A stretch of DNA of 64,000 nt. It comes from Deltaproteobacteria bacterium UBA5205. GTDB taxonomy: Bacteria > Desulfobacterota > Syntrophorhabdia > Syntrophorhabdales > Syntrophorhabdaceae. The translations under genes were made by a program, and so were the position numbers. Every line of letters begins with the position of its first letter. The stretch's first letter is position 1. Below, in pieces: positions 8,650 to 17,703 of the stretch. The notes under the pieces were generated by a model. That model did not search any database. It was not told where the DNA came from and worked only from the letters and a program-made list of their open reading frames with translations. The stretch spans positions 102,224 to 166,223 of the forward strand of contig DHVP01000031.1 of the NCBI GenBank assembly GCA_002412715.1, given 5' to 3'.

Positions 8650-8676
8650 GGTATAGGAAAAATGGCCCGAAGTCAA
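8650..8676 (-). promoter_or_regulatory. Probable sigma-70 promoter of tRNA-fMet
   Basis: The minus strand holds TTGACT and, 15 bases on, TATACC, followed by CTATTTC. The spacing is short, but a -10 element shifted two bases is also possible. It lies about 15 bases upstream of the tRNA 5' end, as expected for a stable RNA gene. Confidence 0.5.
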
Positions 8677-8862
8677 GGGTAATAATCCTCGAACACTCCT
8701 ACACTGCCTTGTCCAGCGCCGATTTCATCGTGCAGTCCCTGATCGCCCCTGCCGGCAACGGGGGAAGATGGGTATTCGGAGGCTTGTCATATCGCGCGGC
8801 ACCGATTAGAATTATAGGATGCACGGTGACGCTATCTCGTTAGCCGCGAAAAGGAGGATCTT

Positions 8863-9126
8863 ATGAGATCATTTTGGAGTATCGCTGCATGCGTTTTCTT
8901 CTTTGCCGTCTCTTTCGTTTGTGTCGCGAGCGCAGAAGAAGCGCAGAGTCTATTCGAGAAGAAATGCAGCGCCTGTCACGGAATCGACAGGCCTAAATCG
9001 AAGGCCAAAACTCCTGCGGAATGGCGCAGTACGGTCCTCAGGATGAAAAGCAACGGCGCCGCCATCAATGACGACCAGGTGCGGATTATCGTCGAGTACC
9101 TGGCGAAGAATTACCCGAAGAAATAG
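8863..9126 (+). CDS. Small periplasmic monoheme cytochrome c
   Basis: An 87-residue precursor with a Sec signal peptide (to about residue 24, ending VASAEE) and one heme c motif, CSACH (residues 36-40). The remaining 47 residues are enough for a minimal cytochrome c fold. A Met near residue 62 (RMKSNGA) could be the sixth heme ligand. It would carry electrons in the periplasm; the partner is unknown. AAAAGGAGGATCTT precedes the ATG. It is a single gene facing the M50 protease gene. Confidence 0.87.
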   Translation: MRSFWSIAACVFFFAVSFVCVASAEEAQSLFEKKCSACHGIDRPKSKAKTPAEWRSTVLRMKSNGAAINDDQVRIIVEYLAKNYPKK

Positions 9127-9142
9127 CAGGGGCCGGGGGGAG

Positions 9143-9766
9143 CTACGGAATGAATAGCTGAATTGCGTAGATTATGATGTTTTGAAAGAGAGATATCACA
9201 GGGTTTAGTATCCCGATGTAGAGAAGTCCGAGTATTATGAACATACCGTAAGGCTCCAGACGCTCCAATTGATATCTGTATTCACCTGGCAGGAACCCCA
9301 TCAATATCTTCGAACCATCAAGCGGCGGTATGGGGATGAGGTTGAATGCCGCCAGCATTATGTTTACCCTGGCCATGAAATATAAAAGTGTATTGAGGGA
9401 CCCTATATCGTAACCCTGGGTCATCCTCATTACCAGGAAAGCTACGAAGGCGAGGATCAAATTGGCTGCTATCCCGGCGGCGGAGACGAAGATCATGCCC
9501 TGTCTCAAGTCCCGCAGATTCAGGAAATTGACGGGTACGGGCTTGGCCCAGCCGAAACCGAAGATCAGAAGCGCAATAGAGCCAAAAGGATCGAGATGTT
9601 TTCTGGGATCGAGACTCAGCCTTCCAAGCCATTTTGCAGTGGGATCACCCATTCTGTAAGCAACCCACCCGTGTGCAAGTTCGTGGAGAATAATCGAGTA
9701 CATCAAAGGAATGACGAGCAATACGAAAGTGAGGGGATCACGAAATAGAAGCTGGATAAGTCCCAT
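9143..9766 (-). CDS. Site-2 protease family (M50) membrane metalloprotease
   Basis: A 207-residue polytopic protein of the rhomboid-sized M50 type. The zinc motif HELAHG is at residues 28-33 in the first membrane helix. The second metal motif NLIPIPPLDGSKIL comes near residue 141 in a later helix. It lacks PDZ or CBS domains, so it is the short form often annotated as a site-2 protease of unknown target. It would cleave within membranes. The ribosome site is weak. Confidence 0.9.
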   Translation of the reverse strand: MGLIQLLFRDPLTFVLLVIPLMYSIILHELAHGWVAYRMGDPTAKWLGRLSLDPRKHLDPFGSIALLIFGFGWAKPVPVNFLNLRDLRQGMIFVSAAGIAANLILAFVAFLVMRMTQGYDIGSLNTLLYFMARVNIMLAAFNLIPIPPLDGSKILMGFLPGEYRYQLERLEPYGMFIILGLLYIGILNPVISLFQNIIIYAIQLFIP

Positions 9767-9860
9767 AATAAAGTGAGTTACAATATTCCATAGATAAGCC
9801 GGAATTGCAAATAAATTTAATAATTATCTACATATAATGTGGTCTATTCTAATAACATAA

Positions 9861-11975
9861 TTGACAAAAATAGGAGGTCATGATAATAAACACTTAATTG
9901 TAAGGGTGGGAGGAAATCATACTAAATTCAGACATGGTGAAAACCAGGTGATGAGCGTCGATCCGGCACAGAACGAAGACGGCGCCGTCATTTCTCGAAA
10001 AGAAACCTTTCGAGATGCCCCGGATTTTGAAGTAACCGAAGGTTTCAGCGCTACGCTGGCTTTGCGCTTCCGAAATTTCATGATCCGCCATCTCGAGATG
10101 GTGTTCGTTCTTCTCATCGCTATTCTCGTCTGCGCGGTATTTTTTATCCTGCCCTACCGGTTCGCTTTCTTGAATCTCTTCTACCTGCCCGTCCTCCTGG
10201 CGGCGTATATTCTCGGTAAGCGCAAGGCTTTCTATGCTTCTCTGAACATTATTGTTGTCGTGGCGGTCACGGCGATAATCAGGCCGGAATGGTTCGCCGT
10301 GGGCGGTAACATGACAAGCACGCTCATTATGATCGTCATCTGGGGCGGTTTTCTTGTTCTCACAAGTGTCGGCATCGGGTCGCTGCAGGAAAAGCTGGCG
10401 AAAGGTTTCGAAGAGACGAGACGGCTCTATGAAGAATTGAAAATAAGCCGGGTTGCCGAAGAGATGAAGGAAAAAGTAGAGAGGACCCTCTACACCACTA
10501 TGGACCCGGTCGTAGCGAAACTGGCTACGGAGGGTAAATTAAGGATCGAGAAGCGCGAGATAAGCATCATGTTTTGCGATCTCACGGACTTTACCGCATA
10601 TTCCGATCAAAATCCCCCGGATATCGTCCTCGATGAACTTAACCGATTCATTGGCCATGTCGAGCCCATTATCGAGCTGTTCCGGGGCCACATAGACAAG
10701 TACATGGGCGACGGCGTCATGGTCGAGTTCGGGGCTCCCATCGACTACGCACAGCATGCCCTGATGGCGGTTCTCGCCGCACTGAAGATGCAGGAACGAA
10801 TGAAAGACATCGGGCTGCCCTGGAAGCTGCGCATCGGTATTGCCACGGGATATACGATCGTAGGCATGATGGGGGTGCATCGACAGGCGTACAGCGCCAT
10901 CGGGGACCGCGTCAACGTGGCCAAGCGTCTGGAAGAGATCTGCGAACCCGAGAGAATCTACGTGGACGAGTTTACCTTCAAATTCGTCGAGCCCTTTGTA
11001 AAGGTCGTGAAGCTGCGCAATATGGGCTATAGCCGTCAGACCGATAAAACCCTGCTGGAAGAGCTCCACGTGCTCGAACATAACCTGGCCGAGGAAGGAG
11101 AAAGTCCCGGCCTCCTCTATCAGATGGGGAAGACGCACTTCGGTCTTCACGACGCCTCAGCGGCCATAACCTGTTTTGAGCGGGCCCTTGCCCTTGATCC
11201 GGATTCCACGGAAATAAGGCTCGCGTATGCCGACGCCAACCTGAAGAGGGACGAGTTCGAGAAGTTCCAGTTGAAAGGCAAGCTTCATAAGATCGCGGTT
11301 TACGAGGTCCGGAGCATAATATCCCGCTGGCACGATTCCAGCGTCATCCCGAAGGCAATAGCTAAGCAATACCGGGATGTAGAGGACGCAATAAAAGTAC
11401 CCCAGGATCTCGTGCTGGCTGTTGAATCCCTCGATGGTTCTATCGGGCGGGGGCTCCTGGTGGCTATGCTCTCCTATGTACTCGCCGACCGTCTGAATCT
11501 CAATGAAGACCTTAAGATAACCATCCTTGAGGCCGGATTTCTCCAGGATATCGGCAAAGAGGCCATCCCGCACCACATACTGAATAGACAAGCAAGCCTC
11601 ACGGAACATGAGATCAGATTCGTCGAGAAGTATGTGCTTGAAAGTGTAGCCTCTTTGAAAAGGCTCGGATATGTCAACGACTGGTTCCTCGAGATTGTCA
11701 AACACCATCACGAACTCTGGAACGGCAACGGATATCCCGATGGGCTGAAGGGAGAGGAAATACCCATTGGTTCACGCATAACCGCCGTCGCCGAAGCCTA
11801 CAGTGCCATGACGTCCTGGCGTCCTTACCGAGGTCCCTGGGATGTCCGTCTGGCCTTGAATGAAATCAAGAAGAACACGGAAAAAGGCTACTACGATCCG
11901 CAGGTTGTCGACATTCTTTTCGAGATCCTTAAGTTCGACTCCATTTCTCAGGAGACCAATCAGGCTACCCTCTAA
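9861..11975 (+). CDS. Membrane class III nucleotide cyclase fused to TPR and a degenerate HD-GYP domain
   Basis: Up to 704 residues. Four membrane helices (about 78-170) are followed by a class III cyclase (about 225-380). The metal Asp residues are seen in MFCDLTDFT and KYMGDGVMVEF, and NVAKRLEE carries the catalytic Asn and Arg. A TPR stretch follows (about 412-450), then a C-terminal HD-GYP fold (about 540-690) with HHHELWNGNGYPDGL. In that domain the defining HD pair is QD (LQDIGK), the next metal His is Tyr (EKYVLE) and the later Asp is Glu (AEAYSAM), so phosphodiesterase activity is doubtful. The longest frame begins with TTG; GTG or ATG at 9948-9951 is also possible and neither has a clear ribosome site. 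Confidence 0.88.
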   Translation: MTKIGGHDNKHLIVRVGGNHTKFRHGENQVMSVDPAQNEDGAVISRKETFRDAPDFEVTEGFSATLALRFRNFMIRHLEMVFVLLIAILVCAVFFILPYRFAFLNLFYLPVLLAAYILGKRKAFYASLNIIVVVAVTAIIRPEWFAVGGNMTSTLIMIVIWGGFLVLTSVGIGSLQEKLAKGFEETRRLYEELKISRVAEEMKEKVERTLYTTMDPVVAKLATEGKLRIEKREISIMFCDLTDFTAYSDQNPPDIVLDELNRFIGHVEPIIELFRGHIDKYMGDGVMVEFGAPIDYAQHALMAVLAALKMQERMKDIGLPWKLRIGIATGYTIVGMMGVHRQAYSAIGDRVNVAKRLEEICEPERIYVDEFTFKFVEPFVKVVKLRNMGYSRQTDKTLLEELHVLEHNLAEEGESPGLLYQMGKTHFGLHDASAAITCFERALALDPDSTEIRLAYADANLKRDEFEKFQLKGKLHKIAVYEVRSIISRWHDSSVIPKAIAKQYRDVEDAIKVPQDLVLAVESLDGSIGRGLLVAMLSYVLADRLNLNEDLKITILEAGFLQDIGKEAIPHHILNRQASLTEHEIRFVEKYVLESVASLKRLGYVNDWFLEIVKHHHELWNGNGYPDGLKGEEIPIGSRITAVAEAYSAMTSWRPYRGPWDVRLALNEIKKNTEKGYYDPQVVDILFEILKFDSISQETNQATL

Positions 11976-12166
11976 GAACCATCATTTATTGAGGTTTCAC
12001 GAAGTCATTTCAAACCGGCTGGCGGGTTGCCATTCGTCAGTCGGCACGTATCGTTAAAAACCTCTTCAAAAAAGCTGAACTCCATCCCCAATTATGATAA
12101 AACCAAGGTCAGCGGAAGCAGTATTGATATGCAGCATATACACAACCAACCGGGGAGAATCAAGCA

Positions 12167-14965
12167 ATGGCGATACGACGTGCTGGCATCATACATGCGC
12201 AAATGGACCTGTTTTCAGTTCAGATGGTTAAAAGGCTGTTTTCACTTATTGTTGTTCTGTGTCTGGTTCTTTCTGCTCCCGTCGTTGCAGGCGGGGCGGA
12301 CTTAAGTCCTGGTTACAGTGAAGCGCTGCAACTCGCTATCAGCCATGCCGCCGATCCTTCGGGCTGGCAGCCCGCGTCGCTCTATGTCATCCCCGATGGC
12401 GGCGGCACCGAGGGCCTGGTCTACGATGCCGGGAAGCTCATCGTTCGGACTGCGACCAAATCCGGTAATTTCAAAGGCAATTACGTCGGTCAGGCAGGCT
12501 ACAAGATCTACGGGCCGGCAACGACAGAGGCGGCATGGGTAACGGTAGGCAACGATGCCACCCGTTTCCTGCTCGCCAACGGAGTGAACGGAAACAACGT
12601 AACGACCTTGCTTGAACGCGGCCTGGGGATGGACGCCACGGGAACCCACGACGCCATCGTCGAGTTTGCCGTCGACACCCAGTACCTGATGCGGCCAACG
12701 CGAAACCCCGACATCAGCCAGTACCTGCCCGCCCAGTACGGGCAGACCCAGCCCTTTGTAAAGCCCGCCGGGATGAGCGACGCCGCCTTCAACAACTTCA
12801 AGGCCTACTACACTGATTGGTTATCCAAGGCCTACGGCTCCTACAACTTCCCTTTTACCCAGCTCGGGTATACCTTCTACTGGGGAAACGGCTACGCATT
12901 GGCAAACATCAACGGGATGACGGAGTTCATTATCCTTGGCCAGAGCCCCGTGGACATTTATGGCATTTACGCAACACGATCCTATATTTATACTCGTAAT
13001 GACGGCACGAATTTCAGTACCGCGGCCGGTGCTTCGTACGGCAACGGTTTTGCCAGCTTCAAGATCGACGGCCCCGTTGACACGGTCTGGGCGGGACATC
13101 GTTTCCAGAAAAATGTCCGCACGACCACCGGGACCCCCAACCAGGTGATCATTGAAAGCGGCGGCACCGTTTCCGGCGGTCAGGGCCTCCTCATCTGGTC
13201 GCTCAACTATGATGTCATCAACAATGGTGTGATCAGCGGGACCACAAGCAAAAAGTACAATATCGCAGGGACCGAGAATATTGCCGTACTGTTCAAGGGC
13301 GATACAGGCACAACGTTCGGTACACCGATCACAACGGCCGGCGCCGTCAACCGCCTTACCAACGCGGGCACCATTTCGAGTCCGGGAACGGCCATCAAGG
13401 CCGAGGCCGGAGATACACAGATCACCAATAATGCCGGAGGGACCATTTCCGGCGGAGCTTATGCCATACAGACCGGTGCAGGAAACGATACGGTGACTGT
13501 CAACGGCGGACAGGTAACGGGCAGTATAGACCTCGGAGGCGGGACAGATACCGTCAACGTAACGGGTGCCAGTCCCGCAAGATTCAACATGACCCTGAAC
13601 AAAGATACCGCCACCGCTACCCGGATCACCGCGCAAACGGTCACGATTGCAGACAATACAAACCTGGGTGTTACCGTATCGGGATCGTCCAACGTCCGCG
13701 ACAGGGACAGCTTTCTTATCGTAGATTCCACGACACTGAACGCGACACCCGGCAATCTTGTGATACTGAATGACACTTCCCTCCCCATGATCAGTTTTTC
13801 TCCTGTAAAGAATGTAAACAAGCTCTATCTCATGGCATCGCGGAACAACACCTATTACGCTCTGAACAGTGGAAACCCATCCCTTGGCGCTTCCCTGGAC
13901 GGTTTGGCAAACGTGGCGACAGGTGATTTTGCAAATGTTCTCGGCAGTCTTGACAGGTCAGGAAGCGCGAGCGCGGCTCTCCAGCTTCAACCAGCTGTGG
14001 ACCAGGGGGCGATTCAGGCGGGTTTTGGGACGATCAGTCGATTTACGCAGAGCGTCGTCAGCCGAATCGATCAGGTGCTGGCAAGCAATGCCGCGCCGGC
14101 GGGTCGAACCGGCATATCCACCGGCGATGATCCTGCAAAATGGGGCATGTGGGCCCAGGGGTTCGGCAGCTATCTTAGCCAGGATCCACGGGGATCGAGT
14201 ATGGGGTATACGGCAAACATCTGGGGTACCTCCGTTGGCCTGGACAGGCTTCTTTCCGATCATTTCATGTTCGGTTTCGGTGGCGGATATGCAAAGAGCT
14301 ATATCAGGACAAGCGATGCGAATACCAGGACGGACGCCAACAGCTACCAGGGAAACATTTATGCGAGTCTTTTCGGGAACGCTTATTACCTTGACGGCAT
14401 TCTGTCCTATGCGTACAACAGGTACGACGCGTCGAGGCACATAGCCTTCGGCAATATCGACAGGGTCGCAAAGAGCGATTATGCGGGGCATCAATATTCC
14501 GCCTATGTCGAAGGCGGCTATAATTTCAAGAAACAAGGATGGAACATCTCACCCCTCGTTTCCCTCCAGTATGCACGCCTTCATCTCAACAAATATTCCG
14601 AGTCGGATGCCAATTCCGTGAATCTCGACGTTGACGCCCAGAACTACGACATGCTGCAATCCGGAGTTGGCACCAGGTTTTCATATCCGCTCCTCTATGA
14701 ACGCTCACGGATCATTCCTGAAGTGCACGTGAGATGGTTCTACGATTTTATCGGCGATCGTCAGCAGGCTACAGCCACCTTTACCAGCGGCGGGGCTTCA
14801 TTCTCCACGGACGGATTCAACCCGCCGAAATCAAGCTACAATGCCGGGGCAAGGATTACACTCGTAAGTAAGAACGGTATCACGGCTTCGCTGAACTACG
14901 ACTTCGAAGTGAAAAAAGATTTTTACGGTCACGCGGGTTATGCAAATATTCATATCATGTTCTAA
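12167..14965 (+). CDS. Autotransporter with C-terminal beta-barrel
   Basis: A 932-residue secreted and outer-membrane protein (type Va). A signal sequence with an extended N-terminus (hydrophobic core VKRLFSLIVVLCLVLSAPVV) leads into a passenger. The passenger's middle part is rich in Gly, Asn and Thr and in short beta-helix-like repeats (TNAGTISSPGTAI, NNAGGTISGGAYAI). The last about 270 residues alternate aromatic and polar strands and end in IHIMF, the terminal Phe expected for BAM recognition. The start at 12167 has GGGGAG nine bases upstream; an internal ATG at 12224 would give a standard-length signal peptide. The first 300 passenger residues are unlike the repeats and I do not recognise them. 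Confidence 0.88.
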   Translation: MAIRRAGIIHAQMDLFSVQMVKRLFSLIVVLCLVLSAPVVAGGADLSPGYSEALQLAISHAADPSGWQPASLYVIPDGGGTEGLVYDAGKLIVRTATKSGNFKGNYVGQAGYKIYGPATTEAAWVTVGNDATRFLLANGVNGNNVTTLLERGLGMDATGTHDAIVEFAVDTQYLMRPTRNPDISQYLPAQYGQTQPFVKPAGMSDAAFNNFKAYYTDWLSKAYGSYNFPFTQLGYTFYWGNGYALANINGMTEFIILGQSPVDIYGIYATRSYIYTRNDGTNFSTAAGASYGNGFASFKIDGPVDTVWAGHRFQKNVRTTTGTPNQVIIESGGTVSGGQGLLIWSLNYDVINNGVISGTTSKKYNIAGTENIAVLFKGDTGTTFGTPITTAGAVNRLTNAGTISSPGTAIKAEAGDTQITNNAGGTISGGAYAIQTGAGNDTVTVNGGQVTGSIDLGGGTDTVNVTGASPARFNMTLNKDTATATRITAQTVTIADNTNLGVTVSGSSNVRDRDSFLIVDSTTLNATPGNLVILNDTSLPMISFSPVKNVNKLYLMASRNNTYYALNSGNPSLGASLDGLANVATGDFANVLGSLDRSGSASAALQLQPAVDQGAIQAGFGTISRFTQSVVSRIDQVLASNAAPAGRTGISTGDDPAKWGMWAQGFGSYLSQDPRGSSMGYTANIWGTSVGLDRLLSDHFMFGFGGGYAKSYIRTSDANTRTDANSYQGNIYASLFGNAYYLDGILSYAYNRYDASRHIAFGNIDRVAKSDYAGHQYSAYVEGGYNFKKQGWNISPLVSLQYARLHLNKYSESDANSVNLDVDAQNYDMLQSGVGTRFSYPLLYERSRIIPEVHVRWFYDFIGDRQQATATFTSGGASFSTDGFNPPKSSYNAGARITLVSKNGITASLNYDFEVKKDFYGHAGYANIHIMF

Positions 14966-15779
14966 AGCCGGATGGCTGCTTCTCCTGATAATCGCTCTGT
15001 TTGCGGCGGGCTGCGCCTCAGTTAGCGACAGGTATGAGGCCGCGGACCGCATCGCCGCCGAAGACGGCTTCACGAAAACATTCGTCAAAACGGATAATTT
15101 CACACTTACCGCATACACGCGGTTCGCCAGGCCCCTCGATGATCTCAATGTTTATATCGAAGGAGACGGTTCGGCGTGGCTCTCGCGTACACGGCTTTCC
15201 TATGACCCCACACCCCGAAGACCCCTCGTGCTGGAATTGGCCGCCATGGACCCTGCCCCCAATGTTGCCTATCTGGCTCGCCCGGGACAGTATACCGCCG
15301 CCGCCGAGCCCGGCTGTCATCCTGATTACTGGTCGGACAGGCGTTTCTCGCAGGAGGTCGTGGCCTCGGTAAACCAGGCCATAGACAGTTTGCGCAGGGA
15401 GGCCCGGTCAGACAAGGTCAATCTGATCGGTTACTCGGGAGGAGCTGCAATTGCCGTATTGATTGCGGCACGCCGCAATGATGTCGCCACCCTGAGGACC
15501 GTGGCCGGAAATCTCGATACGGAGACCGTAAACCGGCATCATGGCGTCAGCCCCCTGAGGGGCTCTCTAAATCCCATTGATGCGGCGGAAAAGGTGAAGA
15601 ACCTCCCGCAGCACCATTTCGCCGGGTCGAAGGATACCGTGGTCCCCCCTTTCATCATTGAATCCTTCCTGAAACGGGCGGGCGACCAGGATGGCCGCAG
15701 GTTTACCGTCGTTAACGGTGTCTCCCATACACGGGGCTGGTCTGAGAGATGGAAATCACTGCTGGCTGTACCATTTTAA
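14940..15779 (+). CDS. Lipoprotein with alpha/beta-hydrolase fold
   Basis: A 279-residue precursor with a lipoprotein signal (LLLLIIALFAAGC, lipobox LFAAGC), so it is probably attached to a membrane. The mature part has the nucleophile elbow GYSGGAA and a late His in NGVSHTRGW. An Asp in GSKDTVVPP completes a plausible Ser-Asp-His triad. Substrate unknown; esterase- or lipase-like. It overlaps the end of the autotransporter gene by 26 bp in another frame, which indicates co-translation. It may act on the passenger or on surface lipids, but this is a guess. Confidence 0.83.
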   Translation: MQIFISCSKAGWLLLLIIALFAAGCASVSDRYEAADRIAAEDGFTKTFVKTDNFTLTAYTRFARPLDDLNVYIEGDGSAWLSRTRLSYDPTPRRPLVLELAAMDPAPNVAYLARPGQYTAAAEPGCHPDYWSDRRFSQEVVASVNQAIDSLRREARSDKVNLIGYSGGAAIAVLIAARRNDVATLRTVAGNLDTETVNRHHGVSPLRGSLNPIDAAEKVKNLPQHHFAGSKDTVVPPFIIESFLKRAGDQDGRRFTVVNGVSHTRGWSERWKSLLAVPF

Positions 15780-15880
15780 GGCGATAATTCAAACGACCCC
15801 CGCCTTTCCATCCATCATGGAAACAGTCTAACCCTCTTCGGCATACTTACTTCATGACCCTTACCGAAGCGCACGGAAGC

Positions 15881-17701
15881 TTACTCGACAGTCACGCTCT
15901 TGGCGAGGTTCCGCGGCTGATCGACATCGGTGCCGAGGAAATTCGCCATATAGTAGGCCATGAGCTGAAGAGGGACTATGGAAAGAATGGGCTGCAGCTC
16001 ATAGATGGTCTCGGGAACCACGAAAACCTCGGCGACCTTCGGGGTCATGTCGTGTTCGGGATCGTCGGTGAAAAGAAGGACGTTGCCTCTGCGCGTGATG
16101 ACCTCTTCTATGTTGGAGCACGTCTTCTTATAAGTCTGGTCCCTGGGTGAAACGAATACGATGGGCATATTCTCGTCGATGAGGGCGATCGGACCGTGCT
16201 TCATCTCGCCGGCCGCATAGGCCTCGGCGTGGATATAAGAGATCTCCTTGAGTTTCAGGGCCCCTTCGAGGACTGTCGGGAAGTTGATACCTCGTCCAAG
16301 GTAGAGAAAGTGCCTGTAGTGCATGTTCCTGCGGGCACTTTCCTCAATGACGGGGCATGAATCGAGGAGCGTATTGATCTTGCGCGGAATTTTCTTGAGC
16401 TCGGCGACATGCGTTCTTATGTCGTCGCTATTGAGGGTACCAATAAGCTTGCCCATATAGAGCATGAGCATGAAGAAGACGGAGATCTGCGTGGTAAAGG
16501 CCTTGGTTGAAGCAACCCCGATCTCCGGGCCCGCATGCGTATATACGACGCTGTGGCATTCCCGGGAGAGCGTGCTTCCCAGAACGTTGCATATCGCAAG
16601 GGTATGAAGACCCCTTTTCTTCACCTCTTTCATTGCCGCTATGGTGTCGGCCGTCTCTCCCGATTGGGAAACAAGAATTACCAGGTCGTTTCGATCAAGG
16701 ATCGGATCCCGATAACGGAACTCCGAAGCGATGTCCGTTTCAACGGGTATCCTCAGATTTGCCTCAAAGATGTTTTTGCCGATGAGACAGGCGTGATACG
16801 ACGTGCCGCAGGCGACCATCCAGATTTTTTTGGTTTTCGTCAGATCGGGAAGGTTCAGCTCTTCAAAGAGGACCTCTCCCGCCTCTTCCTGGACTCGTCC
16901 GATGAGCGTGTCCGATATGGCCCGCGGCTGCTCGAAGATCTCCTTGAGCATGAAATGTCTGAAGCCGCCCTTTTCCGCCATGGCCCCCGTCCACTGGACA
17001 CTGCGGACCTCGCGATCCACTTCAGCCCCCTCAAGATTCGTTATTTTCAGGGCACCCTTCTTCATGACTACGATATCGTCGTCTTCAAGGAAGATAAACT
17101 TGTTAGTCCTGTTGATTATGGCCGGCACGTCACTGGCGATCATGAATTCGCCCTCGCCTACACCGACGAGAAGAGGACTCTCCTTTTTTGCGGCGATGAG
17201 AGTTTCTTCACCTTCCCTGATGACGCCGATGGCATAGGAGCCTTTGAGCCTCCCCAGCGCAAGTCTCACCGACTCTTCAAAGGTGGCCCCGTTATCGAGG
17301 TAGTCCGCTATGAGATGGGGAATCACCTCGGTATCGGTATCCGACACGAAGATCCGACCCTTCTCTTTCAGGATTTTCTTTAACTCGAGGTAATTCTCTA
17401 TGATGCCGTTGTGCACGACGGTGACGCCACCGACTTTATGCGGGTGAGCGTTTCGCTCTGACGGTACACCGTGGGTGGCCCACCTGGTATGGGCCAGTCC
17501 CATGGATCCATGGAAGCTCTCGTCGCGGATCGCATCCCACAGCTCGCTCACCTTTCCCTGTCTGCGGGCAAGCTTGATCGTCCCCTCATCCCAGATCGCA
17601 ATGCCGGCTGAATCGTAACCCCTGTATTCCAACCGTCTCAGTGCATCGATTAGAATGTCCCGTGTTGCCTCCTTGCCCTGATATCCTACAATTCCGCACA
17701 C
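15881..17701 (-). CDS. glmS: Glutamine--fructose-6-phosphate aminotransferase (isomerizing)
   Basis: Makes glucosamine-6-phosphate from fructose-6-phosphate and glutamine, the first step toward UDP-GlcNAc for peptidoglycan and LPS. 606 residues, normal length. The N-terminal Ntn glutaminase starts MCGIVGYQG with Cys2 as nucleophile. Two SIS domains follow, with ACGTSYHAC and SQSGETADT, and the end reads PRNLAKSVTVE as in the family. Start is GTG; its ribosome site AGGAGG is formed by the last codons of glmU, two bases upstream. No glmS ribozyme is possible in that gap. Confidence 0.97.
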   Translation of the reverse strand: MCGIVGYQGKEATRDILIDALRRLEYRGYDSAGIAIWDEGTIKLARRQGKVSELWDAIRDESFHGSMGLAHTRWATHGVPSERNAHPHKVGGVTVVHNGIIENYLELKKILKEKGRIFVSDTDTEVIPHLIADYLDNGATFEESVRLALGRLKGSYAIGVIREGEETLIAAKKESPLLVGVGEGEFMIASDVPAIINRTNKFIFLEDDDIVVMKKGALKITNLEGAEVDREVRSVQWTGAMAEKGGFRHFMLKEIFEQPRAISDTLIGRVQEEAGEVLFEELNLPDLTKTKKIWMVACGTSYHACLIGKNIFEANLRIPVETDIASEFRYRDPILDRNDLVILVSQSGETADTIAAMKEVKKRGLHTLAICNVLGSTLSRECHSVVYTHAGPEIGVASTKAFTTQISVFFMLMLYMGKLIGTLNSDDIRTHVAELKKIPRKINTLLDSCPVIEESARRNMHYRHFLYLGRGINFPTVLEGALKLKEISYIHAEAYAAGEMKHGPIALIDENMPIVFVSPRDQTYKKTCSNIEEVITRRGNVLLFTDDPEHDMTPKVAEVFVVPETIYELQPILSIVPLQLMAYYMANFLGTDVDQPRNLAKSVTVE

Positions 17702-17703
17702 CG

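Noticed and set aside
10539..11150. 203-codon minus-strand frame in the cyclase/HD-GYP gene
   Set aside because: Mirror of a clearly coding strand with cyclase motifs; no start signal or recognisable domain.
12821..13636. 271-codon open frame on the minus strand within the autotransporter gene
   Set aside because: It is a shadow of the repetitive GC-rich passenger frame, has no ribosome site or family motif, and the plus-strand gene is complete.
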